Shown piece after piece: positions 47,568 through 56,302 of a stretch of DNA of 64,000 nucleotides (position 1 is its first letter; every line of letters starts with the position of its first letter). Under the pieces are notes generated by a model. That model saw only the letters and a list, made by a program, of their open reading frames with translations, was not told where the DNA came from and did not search any database. Both the position numbers and the translations under genes were made by a program. This DNA is from Streptomyces sp. ISL-98 (GTDB lineage: Bacteria > Actinomycetota > Actinomycetes > Streptomycetales > Streptomycetaceae), in NCBI RefSeq assembly GCF_018614055.1, contig NZ_JAGGPB010000033.1:1-64000 (forward strand), written 5' to 3'.

Positions 47568-48187
47568 TGGCCCTGCGCTTTCGCACCCCCGAGCGCCAGG
47601 ACGCAGCCGCCCTCCGGCTCTTCGAGGCCCTGGAGAAGACGGCCGGCCAGGCCCGGGCCGGCCTGCTCGCCCGGGCCCGCGCAACCCTGCCCGCCCGCCT
47701 GCACACACCACACGCGCAGATCGCCTACCTCCACCGCCGCACCGGCGGCAGCACCCGGAAGGTGGCCGACATGCTCGGCGTCCACCCCGAGACCGTCCGC
47801 CGCTACCTCAAGGGCCTGCGCAAGCACCCCCCGGCCGACTTCGCCAGCCGACTGGAGAGCGCGGTGCGCGGCCTGTACCGGCCGCGCACCCGGATCAGCC
47901 AGGCACAGGTGGACGCGGCGATGTGCGCCCGCGGCCTGCGGGTCAACATCCGCGCCTCCTTCGGTTTCTCCGGCCCCGGCGGCACCAGCGACGACCCCCG
48001 CGAGCGGTGGCTGAACGAAGACCTCACCCGCGAGGCGACCCGCGACCTGGTGGCCGCCTGGCACGCGGGAGCCACAACCCGTGCACTCGAGCTCGTCAGC
48101 CACGGCGTCACCAGCGCCTACTTCGACCTCGAACCCGGCATGGAGAGCGACATCTCCACCCTCGCCTACGTCGACTTCGAACTCTGA
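47567..48187 (+). CDS. tpg: Tpg-like terminal protein
   Basis: The product is 206 residues, its ATG overlapping the tap stop. It shows the Tpg layout: an N-terminal HTH (STRKVADMLGVHPETVRRYLKG), then GLYRPRTRISQAQVD, VNIRASFGFSGPGGTSDDP and a C-terminal VTSAYFDL...YVDFEL resembling the Tpg ending. Tpg primes end patching and stays covalently bound to the 5' telomere ends of linear Streptomyces replicons. The sequence is diverged from archetypal Tpg, so its telomere may also be atypical. It must function with the unusual Tap encoded immediately upstream. Confidence 0.85.
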   Translation: MALRFRTPERQDAAALRLFEALEKTAGQARAGLLARARATLPARLHTPHAQIAYLHRRTGGSTRKVADMLGVHPETVRRYLKGLRKHPPADFASRLESAVRGLYRPRTRISQAQVDAAMCARGLRVNIRASFGFSGPGGTSDDPRERWLNEDLTREATRDLVAAWHAGATTRALELVSHGVTSAYFDLEPGMESDISTLAYVDFEL

Positions 48188-48235
48188 CCACCTGCCCAGG
48201 CCCGCGCCCGCCCCCCTTCTTAAGGACAGCCGCGC

Positions 48236-50497
48236 ATGTTCATCCCCGCACAGCAGCCGGAACGCAAGAAGCTGAAGAAGCACCAGAGGACGGCTGTCCT
48301 GGCCGCGCTGCACACCCTGCGCGAAGAAGACTCACGCTGCCACATCGTCGCCCCCTGCGGCACCGGCAAGACCCTCATCTGCGCCCGCCTGTGCGAGGAC
48401 CTCGCCGCCTCCGGCCACGCCCACCGGCGCCTGATCCTCTTCCCCACCCTCGACCTGCTCCTGCAGAGCATCCGCGTCTTCCAGGCCGACAGCGCCCACC
48501 CCGGCGCCCTCATCGCCGTGTGCGGCCCCCTGGAGGGCCTGAGCGAGCTGGGCGTGCCCCGCGCGGGCAGCCCCGAAGAACTGGCCGACATGCTGACGGG
48601 ACTCGACCACTACACCGTCTTTGCCACCTACGCCCACCTCGTCGACAGCGGCAACTTCCACGGCACCCTCATCACCGCCCACCGCCGCGGCATCATCCCG
48701 CCCTGGGACCTGATCGTCTGCGACGAGGCCCACCGCACCTCCGGCAGCCTCGACAAAGCGTGGTCGATCGTCCACGACGACGAGGAAATCCCCGCCGCCC
48801 GCCGCTTCTACTGCACCGCCACCCCCCGCATCTGGTCCGCCGACCCCAAGTACGCCGAAACCCTCGCCCCCCGCGAGAACGGCCTCTACCTCGTCGCCAG
48901 CATGGACAATCCGGATATTTACGGTCCTCGTGTGTTCGAAATGCAGCTCAGCGAAGCCATCTCCCACAACCTCGCCCGCGACTACCGCATCGTCCTCGTC
49001 GCGGTCGACCACCCCGACCTCCAGCCCAGACTGCGCCGCACCCGCACCGCACGGGCCACCGACCAGGTCGCCCTGATGAGCCTGGCCACCGCCGTCCTCA
49101 AAACCTGCGCCACCTACAACGTCCGCAAAATGATCACCTTCCACAAGGCCATCGCGGATGCCACCGAGTTCATCAAGACCCTCATCTCCACCGCCGACTC
49201 CCTGGACGGCGAGGTCACCGAAACCTCCCACGGCCCCGTCGCGCTGCGCCCCGAAAGCCTGTGGGCGCACGCCGTTTACGGCGAAGCCCCCGACCGCTTC
49301 GACAAACTCGCCACCTTCCGCGCCGAGCCCGCCCCTGCACACCTCACGATCCTCGCCAACTCCCGCCTCCTCGGCGAAGGCGTCGACGTCCCCACCGTCG
49401 ACGCCCTGTGCTTCGCCTCCCCCAAAGCGAGCGTCACCGACGTCGTCCAGGCCCTCGGCCGCGCACTGCGCCTGCACCCCGACGGCTCCGACACGGCCAC
49501 CATCCTCGTGCCCGTCTACCTGGCCGCCGGAGAAGACCCCAAGGACCTCCTCAACGCCGACTCCTTCCAGCCCCTCTACGACATGCTCATCGCCCTGCGC
49601 TCCCACGACCTGCGCATCGCCGACCGCATCCCCACCACCGAACTCACCACGCCGGCCGACCAGACACCGCCGGCCGCCGCCGGCAGCGAGCCGCCGCTCC
49701 CCGAGCAGAGCGCCGAACCCTCGGTGGAACTCACCCCCGACAGCCGCACCATGCCCCCGTTCGGCGGCGGAGGAGACTTCCCCGAGATCGTCGGCACCGA
49801 CGGCACGATCCTCACCCCCCGCGAGATCCACAACGTCATGACGCTGCGGACCTTCAAACCCCACGACATGCCCAACGACTGGATGGACATGACCCACCTG
49901 GTCACCGCCTACTGGGAAGAGCACAACCACCTGGCCGTCACCCGCGCCCAGGCCGCAACCCTGCAGACCGACCCCCACCGGGTGGACCTCTACACCTGGC
50001 TGGAGACCCAGCGCATCGCCTACCGCAAGGGCGAACTCAAGGAATGGCAGACCCTCTTCCTCAACGCCCACGGCATGCTCTGGAACCCCGCCGAAGCCAA
50101 CCGTGACACCTTCATCACCTACGCCGAGGAATGCGCGGCCGCCTGCGCAGGACTGGCCGTCCCCGTCAGCTACACCGCCTCCGACGGCACCAAAGTCGGC
50201 GAGCGCCTGCGCAGCTACCGGGCCAGCGCCAAGAACCACACCATCGACGCACGTCTGCGGGCAGAGCTCAACCGCATCGACCCCAACTGGTACCCGGCCT
50301 GGGACTACCGCTGGCAGACCAACTACCAGACCGCCGCCCACCGCTACCGCCACAACCAGAGCCTCACCCAACCCGGCGACGGCCGCGCCTACCGCACCTG
50401 GCTGCGCCACCCCGGCGACGACCTGACCATCGACCAGGTGGAACTCCTGCACGAGATCGGCTTGGCCGACGACGACGAAACCATTCTGACGGGCTGA
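48236..50497 (+). CDS. Telomere-linked DEAD/DEAH helicase with HA repeats
   Basis: ATG 48236 follows AAGGA and gives 753 residues. Walker A PCGTGKT (40-46), DEAH (164-167), a TAT motif and motif VI QALGRALRL are complete, and helicase-associated repeats fill the C-terminus. It follows tpg by 48 bases and is probably in the same operon. A helicase next to tap-tpg recalls the terminal helicase-like genes (TtrA type) of Streptomyces telomeres, though that is by position rather than by clear homology. It is more distant from the helicase at 24940 than from the fragment just downstream. Confidence 0.82.
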   Translation: MFIPAQQPERKKLKKHQRTAVLAALHTLREEDSRCHIVAPCGTGKTLICARLCEDLAASGHAHRRLILFPTLDLLLQSIRVFQADSAHPGALIAVCGPLEGLSELGVPRAGSPEELADMLTGLDHYTVFATYAHLVDSGNFHGTLITAHRRGIIPPWDLIVCDEAHRTSGSLDKAWSIVHDDEEIPAARRFYCTATPRIWSADPKYAETLAPRENGLYLVASMDNPDIYGPRVFEMQLSEAISHNLARDYRIVLVAVDHPDLQPRLRRTRTARATDQVALMSLATAVLKTCATYNVRKMITFHKAIADATEFIKTLISTADSLDGEVTETSHGPVALRPESLWAHAVYGEAPDRFDKLATFRAEPAPAHLTILANSRLLGEGVDVPTVDALCFASPKASVTDVVQALGRALRLHPDGSDTATILVPVYLAAGEDPKDLLNADSFQPLYDMLIALRSHDLRIADRIPTTELTTPADQTPPAAAGSEPPLPEQSAEPSVELTPDSRTMPPFGGGGDFPEIVGTDGTILTPREIHNVMTLRTFKPHDMPNDWMDMTHLVTAYWEEHNHLAVTRAQAATLQTDPHRVDLYTWLETQRIAYRKGELKEWQTLFLNAHGMLWNPAEANRDTFITYAEECAAACAGLAVPVSYTASDGTKVGERLRSYRASAKNHTIDARLRAELNRIDPNWYPAWDYRWQTNYQTAAHRYRHNQSLTQPGDGRAYRTWLRHPGDDLTIDQVELLHEIGLADDDETILTG

Positions 50498-50514
50498 CAC
50501 GGGCCACATGGACA

Positions 50515-50620
50515 ACGGCGGTTGTCGGGAAGAAGGTCTTCGAGTACCCGCTCGCCCAGGCCGTCGAAGACGGACGCGTGGCGGGACTACCGCATCGTGG
50601 TGCCCCCCTCCACCGTCTGG
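50515..50620 (+). pseudogene. Fragment of another HA-type helicase
   Basis: VVGKKVFEYPLAQAVEDGRV, then after one frame change DYRIVVP, corresponds to the short block between the two RecA domains of these helicases (GPRVFEMQLSEAISHNLARDY in the intact gene). Nothing else of the helicase remains. It shows that another related helicase once lay here. Confidence 0.65.
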
Positions 50621-50679
50621 AAGCGGACCGTGCGCTGGGGGAGCGCCCGGGCCATGCTCATCGGCGGCTGCGACCTGAT

Positions 50680-50857
50680 CCGGCTGGGGGAGCGGCAGAG
50701 GCCAGTAGGAACGATGACGGTCCCCGCCAAGACAGGCGAGCAGGACGTCCTCGGGCATCTGCAGGACCGGCGCACAGCACACCAGTTGGGCGGGGGAAAT
50801 CGCGCCGGTGCCATCGAGCCATGCGGCGACCGACGACGCCAAGAGCGGCGCTTTCAC
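50680..50857 (-). pseudogene. Possible fragment of a small regulator
   Basis: From GTG 50857 the minus frame reads SVAAWLDGTGAISPAQLVCC and then MPEDVLLACLGGDRH, which has the look of an HTH-type fragment before losing coding character. It may be debris. No function is assigned. Confidence 0.25.
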
Positions 50858-50890
50858 ACCTGGCGAGCAGAGGAGCTTGGGTCCCGCCCG

Positions 50891-51136
50891 TCAGATGACC
50901 TCGACGGCCAACCCGAACTCGTAGTTGAGTCCGTCCTCGACTTCTTCGTCGATGTGGCGGAACCAGGTGGAAGTCACCACGACGTCTTGTCCGTCCACGT
51001 GGTCCTTGCACCACTGGGCGGCCTGCAGCAGCGCCTCGGATTCGTACCGGCCGAAGAAGCGCAGTACCGGCAGCGCATCCAGTTCCGTCTGACAACCCGT
51101 CTCTAAACCTCGGAAGCTAAGGAAGACTGCTGACAT
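50891..51136 (-). CDS. Small hypothetical protein (81 aa)
   Basis: The ATG at 51136 lies within the CATG shared with the plus-strand gene at 51135, so the two starts overlap head to head. The product is acidic with an alpha/beta pattern (FFGRYESEALLQAAQWCKDH, then VDGQDVVVTSTW and EDGLNYEFGLAVEV). I do not recognise it. Because both frames cannot easily have normal leaders, only one may be expressed, or this frame may be the end of a longer lost gene. Confidence 0.45.
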   Translation of the reverse strand: MSAVFLSFRGLETGCQTELDALPVLRFFGRYESEALLQAAQWCKDHVDGQDVVVTSTWFRHIDEEVEDGLNYEFGLAVEVI

Positions 51137-51413
51137 GAGCCTCGTTGACAACGCCCGGTACCGGCACGACGCCATTGCCCAGGCGGTCGGATTCCCTGCC
51201 GACTGGACACCAGACTCCACGTCGTTCGAGGTAGGACACAAGCCGTTTGTCCAGGCGTGGGAAGAGGCTCGTCGTCTACGTGGCCAGGCCACTGGAGGCT
51301 CTCTCCAGGCTGGGGCGTACGAGCGTGCGGTGACCAAGCTGGAATCCCTGTGGAACGACCTCCGCGACCGACCTCCGTACTGGTCAAGTGAGTGGCGCGA
51401 TCACGAGGTTTGA
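51135..51413 (+). CDS. Small hypothetical protein (92 aa)
   Basis: The product is helical, with Trp-rich ends (DWTPDSTSFEVGHKPFVQAW, then RPPYWSSEWRDHEV). GGAAG precedes the ATG. It overlaps the start of the opposing 81-residue frame by two bases. No family is recognised. Confidence 0.5.
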   Translation: MSLVDNARYRHDAIAQAVGFPADWTPDSTSFEVGHKPFVQAWEEARRLRGQATGGSLQAGAYERAVTKLESLWNDLRDRPPYWSSEWRDHEV

Positions 51414-51664
51414 GGACGGGTTCTGGGTGTCCCCGACCACGGCAGTCTGCTCGCGAAGGAAGTCCACGGTGGAGGGTGTGAGTTGGGGTGTTCCGTCGGG
51501 GGACGGCTGCGGTTCTTCCAGCGTCAGGGTCATGCCGCGACGGTAGGACCGCAACTGGCTGGGCTTTGCGAGCCGCGTAGTGGCGCGGTGCCAGATCAGC
51601 CGCTCGGCGTACGCCTGGTGTGGAGTCTCCGCGGCCGCCCCTGCTCCCCGTACCCGAACTGGAA

Positions 51665-52376
51665 TCAGCTGCGCGGTGGGCTGTGCCGCGCAGCCCGGAC
51701 GCTTTCCTCCAGCGCGGCCATCAGATCCACCACCGGCACGGCCTCCACCAGTTCGGCCAACTGCCCGCCTCCGGCCTTGGCAGCCACCAGTTGCTCTAGG
51801 GCCTGCCCGTACTCGTCGTGCACCTCGCGCACGTCGATGCCGGTCAGCTCTCTGATCAAGACCTCGGCCAGCTCCAGTTCCCGGTCCGTGACCGGCGCCG
51901 ACGGTGCGAGGTCACCTGGCTCGCGCAGCTCGTCCCCCCAGAGCAAGGTCTGGAGAACGAGGACACCGCGCCGTGGCCGCAGCACCGCCAGGCGCTCTCG
52001 GCTCCTGATGGCGATCTTGCCCACGCCCACGTAGCTAGTACGGGCGAGCGCCTCGACGAGCAGGGCATACGGTCGCTCAGCCCCCTCGCCGCCGGGACCG
52101 GCGTAGTACGGCTTGCCGTAGCTGATCGGGTCGATGTCCTGGCTCGCGACGAAGCCCATGACCTCGAAGGTGCGCTTCGTCGGCAGCGGAAGGTGCGCCA
52201 GATCCTCTTCCGTGAGCGGCACCACCTGGCCCCCGGGCATCGTGAAGCCGCGCCCGACTTCTTCGTACGGGATTTCTCGCGGCCCTCGGCCCGGCAGAAG
52301 CGGCGGTGTTCGACTCTGCTGCCGTCGGCGGTGTGGATCTCATGAAGCCGAACCGTGCGCTCTTCGATCGACACGG
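51665..52376 (-). pseudogene. Ku-family NHEJ protein, truncated and frameshifted
   Basis: From 52376 the frame reads SIEERTVRLHEIHTADGSRVEHRRFCRAEGRE, then breaks at GAGAAATCCC near 52275, where one or two bases must change to give IPYEEVGRGF. It resumes as MPGGQVVPLTEEDLAHLPLP to the end of the Ku core and C-terminal tail (GIDVREVHDEYGQALEQLV). The normal first 20 residues (WSGAISFGLV type) are missing, with a stop upstream. The protein cannot be made as an intact Ku unless the shift is a sequencing error. Ku acts in end joining with LigD, which is not in the window. Confidence 0.78.
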
Positions 52377-52516
52377 ACACGCGGGTACGACCCGCTACGC
52401 TTCTTCACCTGGAGAGTGCTTCTTTCCTTGCAACTGACAGGACCCTCGACAAGTCCCATCGTTGCAGGTCAGTGGCACTCTCCATTGATCAAGGCCCGGA
52501 CGGGCCCACTCGCGAA

Positions 52517-52538
52517 AGCCCGAGGCTAGTCTCGGGCT
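52517..52538 (-). terminator. Hairpin downstream of the NHL frame
   Basis: AGCCCGAG and CTCGGGCT pair perfectly around GCTAGT. It lies between the Ku remnant and the end of the minus-strand NHL gene. The remaining bases of 52377-52673 show no gene. Confidence 0.5.
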
Positions 52539-52673
52539 GCCGCGACAGAGGGTGGATGCGCATGGGGCTTGGGCCCCACGGCGAAAGCAGGGTCGAGCGG
52601 GTGCGCCGGTGCGCGTCCGGCTGGAAGCCGTTGCGGGCCACCGCCCGCAGCAATGCGAAGTTCTGCCAAGGTC

Positions 52674-53618
52674 TCAGCCGTCCGTGCTGAAGAGGTAGCC
52701 CCGCAGGCGCCAGGGGACAGGCTCGCCCTCGGGGGCTTCGTTGGCGGGGGCCAGGGCGTAGACGGTTGTTCCGGTGCCGTTGACGGCCAGGTCGGCCAGG
52801 CCCTCGCCGAGATGCACGGTGCTGATGGTGCCGTCTGGGGCGACTCTGCGAATGCGTTGCTTCTCGGGCGACGTCTCCATCAAGCCGTCGGCGATGTAGA
52901 GGTTCCCGGCGTCGTCGAAGTCCAAGCCCGTGGGGTAGCAGAGAAGAGCGCATGTCGCCGGCACGCCGTCGGCCTCCTGCGTGCCTCCGCCAGCCACTGG
53001 TGTGCTGCCGGTCGAGCTTTCAGCCGGCAGGCGGCAGACGACCCCGCGGTCGGAGTAGCTGATCACGGTGTAGTCGGCGTTGTACGCGGCCATCGCGGAA
53101 ATCCAGGGAAGCTGGTCGCTGGGCAGTGCGTCCTGCTGTCTGACAGTGACATGGCCGTTGGGTTCGATGCGCCAGAACTCGAATTGCTCGTAGTCTCCGA
53201 GCCGTAGGCGGGCAAAGACGTGAACGGTTCCCTGACCGTCCACGGTGACCGCTACAGGCCGGGGCATGGAATCCAGAGTGATGACGCGTTGGCGGGCGTC
53301 GGCGATGGTGTGGATGATTCCGTCGGGGGTGACCTTGCGTACCCGTCCCTCGCCGGCAACGGCGATGAACAAGGTGTGTGAGGCGCGGTCATAAGCGATG
53401 TCGGCCAGGTCGGGCAACCGGGCCTGCGTCGCGGGCACGCCGTCTTGGTCGCTTTGTCCGCCGCCGGCCACCGTGCTCATGCCGGCAGGTGTTGCCTTCC
53501 AGATCCGCTGCGCGTCGGGCTCGGCTACGTAGAGGGTCTCTTCGCGCCCGCACGCCAGCCCACCGGGGCTGCGTACGTTTTCGTTGACCGCCGAGACGAG
53601 GGCTGTCAGTCTTTTTTT
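52674..53618 (-). CDS. NHL-repeat beta-propeller, probably expressed by -1 frameshift
   Basis: From the A8 run at 53612-53619 (minus strand) the frame encodes about 315 residues of a six-bladed NHL propeller: SPGGLACGREETLYVAEPDA, LPDLADIAYD, RVRKVTPDG, YPTGLDFDDAGNLYIADG and RIRRVAPDG. There is no ATG, GTG or TTG near its beginning. The upstream hypothetical gene runs through the same A8 and stops two codons later (KKD stop), and a -1 slip would join the two (KKRLTALVSAV). The propeller is a binding module; ligand and location are unknown. Confidence 0.65.
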   Translation of the reverse strand, partial: KKRLTALVSAVNENVRSPGGLACGREETLYVAEPDAQRIWKATPAGMSTVAGGGQSDQDGVPATQARLPDLADIAYDRASHTLFIAVAGEGRVRKVTPDGIIHTIADARQRVITLDSMPRPVAVTVDGQGTVHVFARLRLGDYEQFEFWRIEPNGHVTVRQQDALPSDQLPWISAMAAYNADYTVISYSDRGVVCRLPAESSTGSTPVAGGGTQEADGVPATCALLCYPTGLDFDDAGNLYIADGLMETSPEKQRIRRVAPDGTISTVHLGEGLADLAVNGTGTTVYALAPANEAPEGEPVPWRLRGYLFSTDG

Positions 53619-54271
53619 TCGGCAGCCGAATAAAAGTAATCCGCCTTCTTGTGCAGCTTCTCGAAGAGTTCTTGCTCCTTTTGTTCCCTCTTCTGGGGGT
53701 CTAGGTTGGGGATTGCGCCAACCATGTGTTGAATCTGGAGCCTGAGTAGCTCCTCGGTGATGCAATCCAGCTTCACGGTAGACAGCGAAAGCCCGTAGGC
53801 AAATACGTTGTTCACCCCTGACGTGAGACCGTTGTAATCGAATTGATACTGCCACACGAACGAGTCCACGCGAATGATGGAGTTTTCGTCGAGTGTGACC
53901 ATTTGCCGTTCCTCTTTGTACTCCCCGGCGCTGACATGGCCGAGGAGGATGTCAAGGGAGCCCTGCAGTACATCAGCAATGATGCTCTTGAAGTCTGGAT
54001 CGCTATTACGGAGCCCCTTATCGATGACACCGCTGACCATTGTGTTCGGCACGTCGCTGACCTTGACGTAACTTCTAGCCTCGAACCAGTAGGGATCGGC
54101 CTTGACCCTCACAGGCCCAAGCGAAGCTTCAGGAAGTTCCTTCATTCTCTCCTTGAATGCATCGGTCTTAGCAGCTGCCAGCTTATCGAGGATGCCTAGA
54201 GTGAATTTCAGATCCTTCTTCTGCTCCTCACTGCCAGTGAATTTTTTGACGATATCCTTGATAGCGGCCAC
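53606..54271 (-). CDS. Hypothetical low-GC protein (221 aa), lead part of a possible fusion
   Basis: The product starts at ATG 54271 and is Lys/Glu-rich, with an N-terminal helix (IKDIVKKFTGSEEQKKDLK) and a beta-rich middle (VTLDENSIIRVDSFVWQYQF). Its base composition is clearly lower in GC than the rest of the window, suggesting separate acquisition. It ends in a basic coiled segment and the slippery A8 (EKKD stop). No family is recognised. It probably makes both a 221-residue form and a long form fused to the NHL propeller. Confidence 0.65.
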   Translation of the reverse strand: MAAIKDIVKKFTGSEEQKKDLKFTLGILDKLAAAKTDAFKERMKELPEASLGPVRVKADPYWFEARSYVKVSDVPNTMVSGVIDKGLRNSDPDFKSIIADVLQGSLDILLGHVSAGEYKEERQMVTLDENSIIRVDSFVWQYQFDYNGLTSGVNNVFAYGLSLSTVKLDCITEELLRLQIQHMVGAIPNLDPQKREQKEQELFEKLHKKADYFYSAAEKKD

Positions 54272-54449
54272 CGATTTCCCCTAACGGGCATATAGCCTAC
54301 TTCTGAACGGGCACGTACGCATTGCTGCCTGATTTATTCATTCCCGCGCGGGCCAACAAGAACTCGCCACACCTGGCAACTTCACTCTGACGGTCCAGGA
54401 TCTCGGAGAGGCGCGCGTCCTGTCTGCTGCCGCCTCAGTCGTTCTGGCT

Positions 54450-54668
54450 ATGGGCGGCGTCGCCCTGGCTACCCCTGCCGCCCATGCCGACAGCCACGCT
54501 TGCCTGGAGGTGCTTGAGGGACAGCCGGGGGACGTGGATAGCGGCCTCTTCGTCTGCCTTGGCACAGGGCAGGGGAGCTTCACGGAAGAGCATTGCGCGG
54601 AAAGTTTGCTGCAAGGGGGCTTCACTGAGGCCGTTGCACAGAAGGCCTGCGCCGCAGCGAAGCAGTAA
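54450..54668 (+). CDS. Small secreted protein, probably missing its normal start
   Basis: The frame contains most of a signal peptide (SAAASVVLAMGGVALATPAA, cleavage after HA) and a mature part with four Cys. The only start in frame is ATG 54450, inside the hydrophobic core; upstream codons include no ATG, GTG or TTG, so the first residues of the leader seem lost. As it stands it is a fragment or is made without an efficient leader. Confidence 0.45.
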   Translation: MGGVALATPAAHADSHACLEVLEGQPGDVDSGLFVCLGTGQGSFTEEHCAESLLQGGFTEAVAQKACAAAKQ

Positions 54669-54861
54669 CCCGGCCCCGCAGAGCCCGAAGAGGACAACGC
54701 CGCCCCGGGGCACAGCGCACCCGAGCGCTTTCTGGAGTAGGGAACCCAAGCAAGATCAATTCCACCGGGATTTCCTGTACCGCAACTACTCACACCCGAG
54801 GAGAGCGAGGCGCAAGCAACGATGACGCCATCTATCGCCGGAGAATCGACGCCACCAAGCC

Positions 54862-55020
54862 ATCAAAGTCACACTCGTCGTCCACGAACACAAGCGGCTC
54901 GGACGCGGCATCGAACTCGCCATGCTCGCCGAGGAACTGAAGGCGAGCGATGTCGGCCTGGAGTTCCTCACCGGGGAACTGAAGGGCTCGCACGACCCCT
55001 CCGGCATCGTGTTCACCGTG
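54862..55020 (+). pseudogene. Serine recombinase (resolvase-type) fragment
   Basis: The reading VTLVVHEHKRLGRGIELAML followed by LKASDVGLEFLTGELKGSHDP and SGIVFTV is the part of the resolvase catalytic domain after the active serine loop. Neither the N-terminal serine nor the DNA-binding domain is present. It is debris of a mobile element. Confidence 0.65.
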
Positions 55021-55066
55021 CACTCGCCGACACCTCCCGCAACAGCATCGCCTACGGCGTCTGCCC

Positions 55067-55260
55067 GAAGAAGCCCCCTTCCGCACCCGCGACTGCGCGT
55101 GCGGCTGTGGCGAGACCACCACCCACGACTTCGTCCCCGGCCACGAACTCCGCGCCATCCAGGCACGAATCCGCGAGCACTTCAGCGGCTCCACGCTGGC
55201 TTTCATCACCTGGCTCGACAGCGAACTCCCGCCCGCCAGGCCGCGTGACCTGAGCGCACC
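55067..55260 (+). pseudogene. Cys-rich small-protein fragment
   Basis: The frame reads FRTRDCACGCGETTTHDFVP, then LRAIQARIREHFSGSTLAFI and ends in a Pro-rich tail. It has coding character but no start, and no in-frame stop before the hairpin at 55273. It may be the end of a small gene whose front was lost when the recombinase fragment was joined to it. Confidence 0.35.
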
Positions 55261-55272
55261 GCCCGACACCGC

Positions 55273-55303
55273 TGAGGGCCCGGGAAGACATCCCGGGCCC
55301 TCA
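55273..55303 (+). terminator. Strong hairpin between convergent regions
   Basis: TGAGGGCCCGGGA and TCCCGGGCCCTCA form a perfect 13-bp stem with a five-base loop. It lies between the plus-strand fragments and the minus-strand methyltransferase and could terminate transcription from either side. Confidence 0.6.
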
Positions 55304-55468
55304 GTCGTAACTCTCAGCTACTTGTCGTCTGGTGTCAGCTTCGGGAGTACAGGGCCGTTTCGACCGAAACGAGGTTGAGGCGCCGGCCGTGCGCGGCGGC
55401 CGGCGACGTGCCGTAGCGCCCACTCAGCTCGCCCCGTTGCTGCTGGCCCGTGGCATCGCCCTGGCTGA

Positions 55469-56143
55469 CTACTCCGGACCCTGGGCGCGCACGAGGAGCG
55501 TGCCCATGCCTTCTGCGTTCGGCGGGGGCAGGATGCGGGCGTCGATGTCGGTGAAGCCGTGGCGCTTCAGCAGGTCCGCCCACGCTTGGGGCGTGTACTG
55601 CCAGCGCAGCACGGTCAGCTCGCGCTCTCGGCCTTCGAGCCATTTGCCGCGCATCGGCTGCGCCCCGTACGCGCCGGGGACCGGCTCAGCCTGGCTGAAG
55701 GCGAAGACTCCGCGGGGTGTCAGGCACTTGGCGACGATCGGGAAGAGGACTTCTGGGTCGGTGAACCACACAGCGCCCCACACGGAGTAGATCGCATCGT
55801 ACGGTTCTGCGGTGGACGCGAGGTGGTCGCACACGTCCTCGTGGACGAAAGACACGCCGGGGACGTCCTTCCACCATCTGCGGGCGCGCTCGACCTGGGC
55901 GGGGGAGAGGTCCACGCCGGTCACCTCAACCCCTTGACGGGCCAGGACCACAGCTTCCTTGCCCTCCGCCGGCCCGAGGTCCAGGGCCCGGCGTGGCTGC
56001 CCGAGCAACTCAACCCCGGGCCCGTGGCCGGGGTACTGGGTCCACTCGAACCGGTCGGCCACCGGGGCGGGCTGCTCACCTTCCCCCCGGTAAGGCATGT
56101 ACGTGTCCCAGTATTCGGCCGGGGTGTGGGGTTCGCGGGGCAT
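55469..56143 (-). CDS. Class I SAM-dependent methyltransferase
   Basis: The product is 224 residues. Motif I RALDLGPAEGKEAV (near 50), the acidic residue after strand 2 (VTGVDLS) and the strand-4 region YDAIYSVWGAVWFT identify a Rossmann-type methyltransferase of small-molecule type. The substrate cannot be told. It has no obvious operon partner; a hairpin at 56254-56286 lies between it and the upstream minus-strand gene. Confidence 0.82.
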   Translation of the reverse strand: MPREPHTPAEYWDTYMPYRGEGEQPAPVADRFEWTQYPGHGPGVELLGQPRRALDLGPAEGKEAVVLARQGVEVTGVDLSPAQVERARRWWKDVPGVSFVHEDVCDHLASTAEPYDAIYSVWGAVWFTDPEVLFPIVAKCLTPRGVFAFSQAEPVPGAYGAQPMRGKWLEGRERELTVLRWQYTPQAWADLLKRHGFTDIDARILPPPNAEGMGTLLVRAQGPE

Positions 56144-56253
56144 GACGCTCCTCGTGGGGGCAGCGGGGCCAGTCTTTCGAGCTGGCCACCGTACCGGTGC
56201 TGCCTCCCGCCCACGGGTGAATGACTCGACGATGCCCGTACCGGCGTGCGCGA

Positions 56254-56286
56254 GGGCCCGGGGGTGCTCACAGCGCCCCCGGGCCC
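56254..56286 (-). terminator. Hairpin after the 56303 gene
   Basis: GGGCCCGGGGG and CCCCCGGGCCC form a perfect 11-bp stem with an 11-base loop, 16 bases beyond the stop of the minus-strand gene at 56303. Confidence 0.6.
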
Positions 56287-56302
56287 GACCGGTTGTAGCG
56301 GT

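Noticed and set aside
48332..50857. 841-codon minus frame opposite the second helicase
   Set aside because: It is a Gly/Val-rich shadow of the helicase codon pattern; only its first 60 codons, outside the helicase, were considered, with low confidence.
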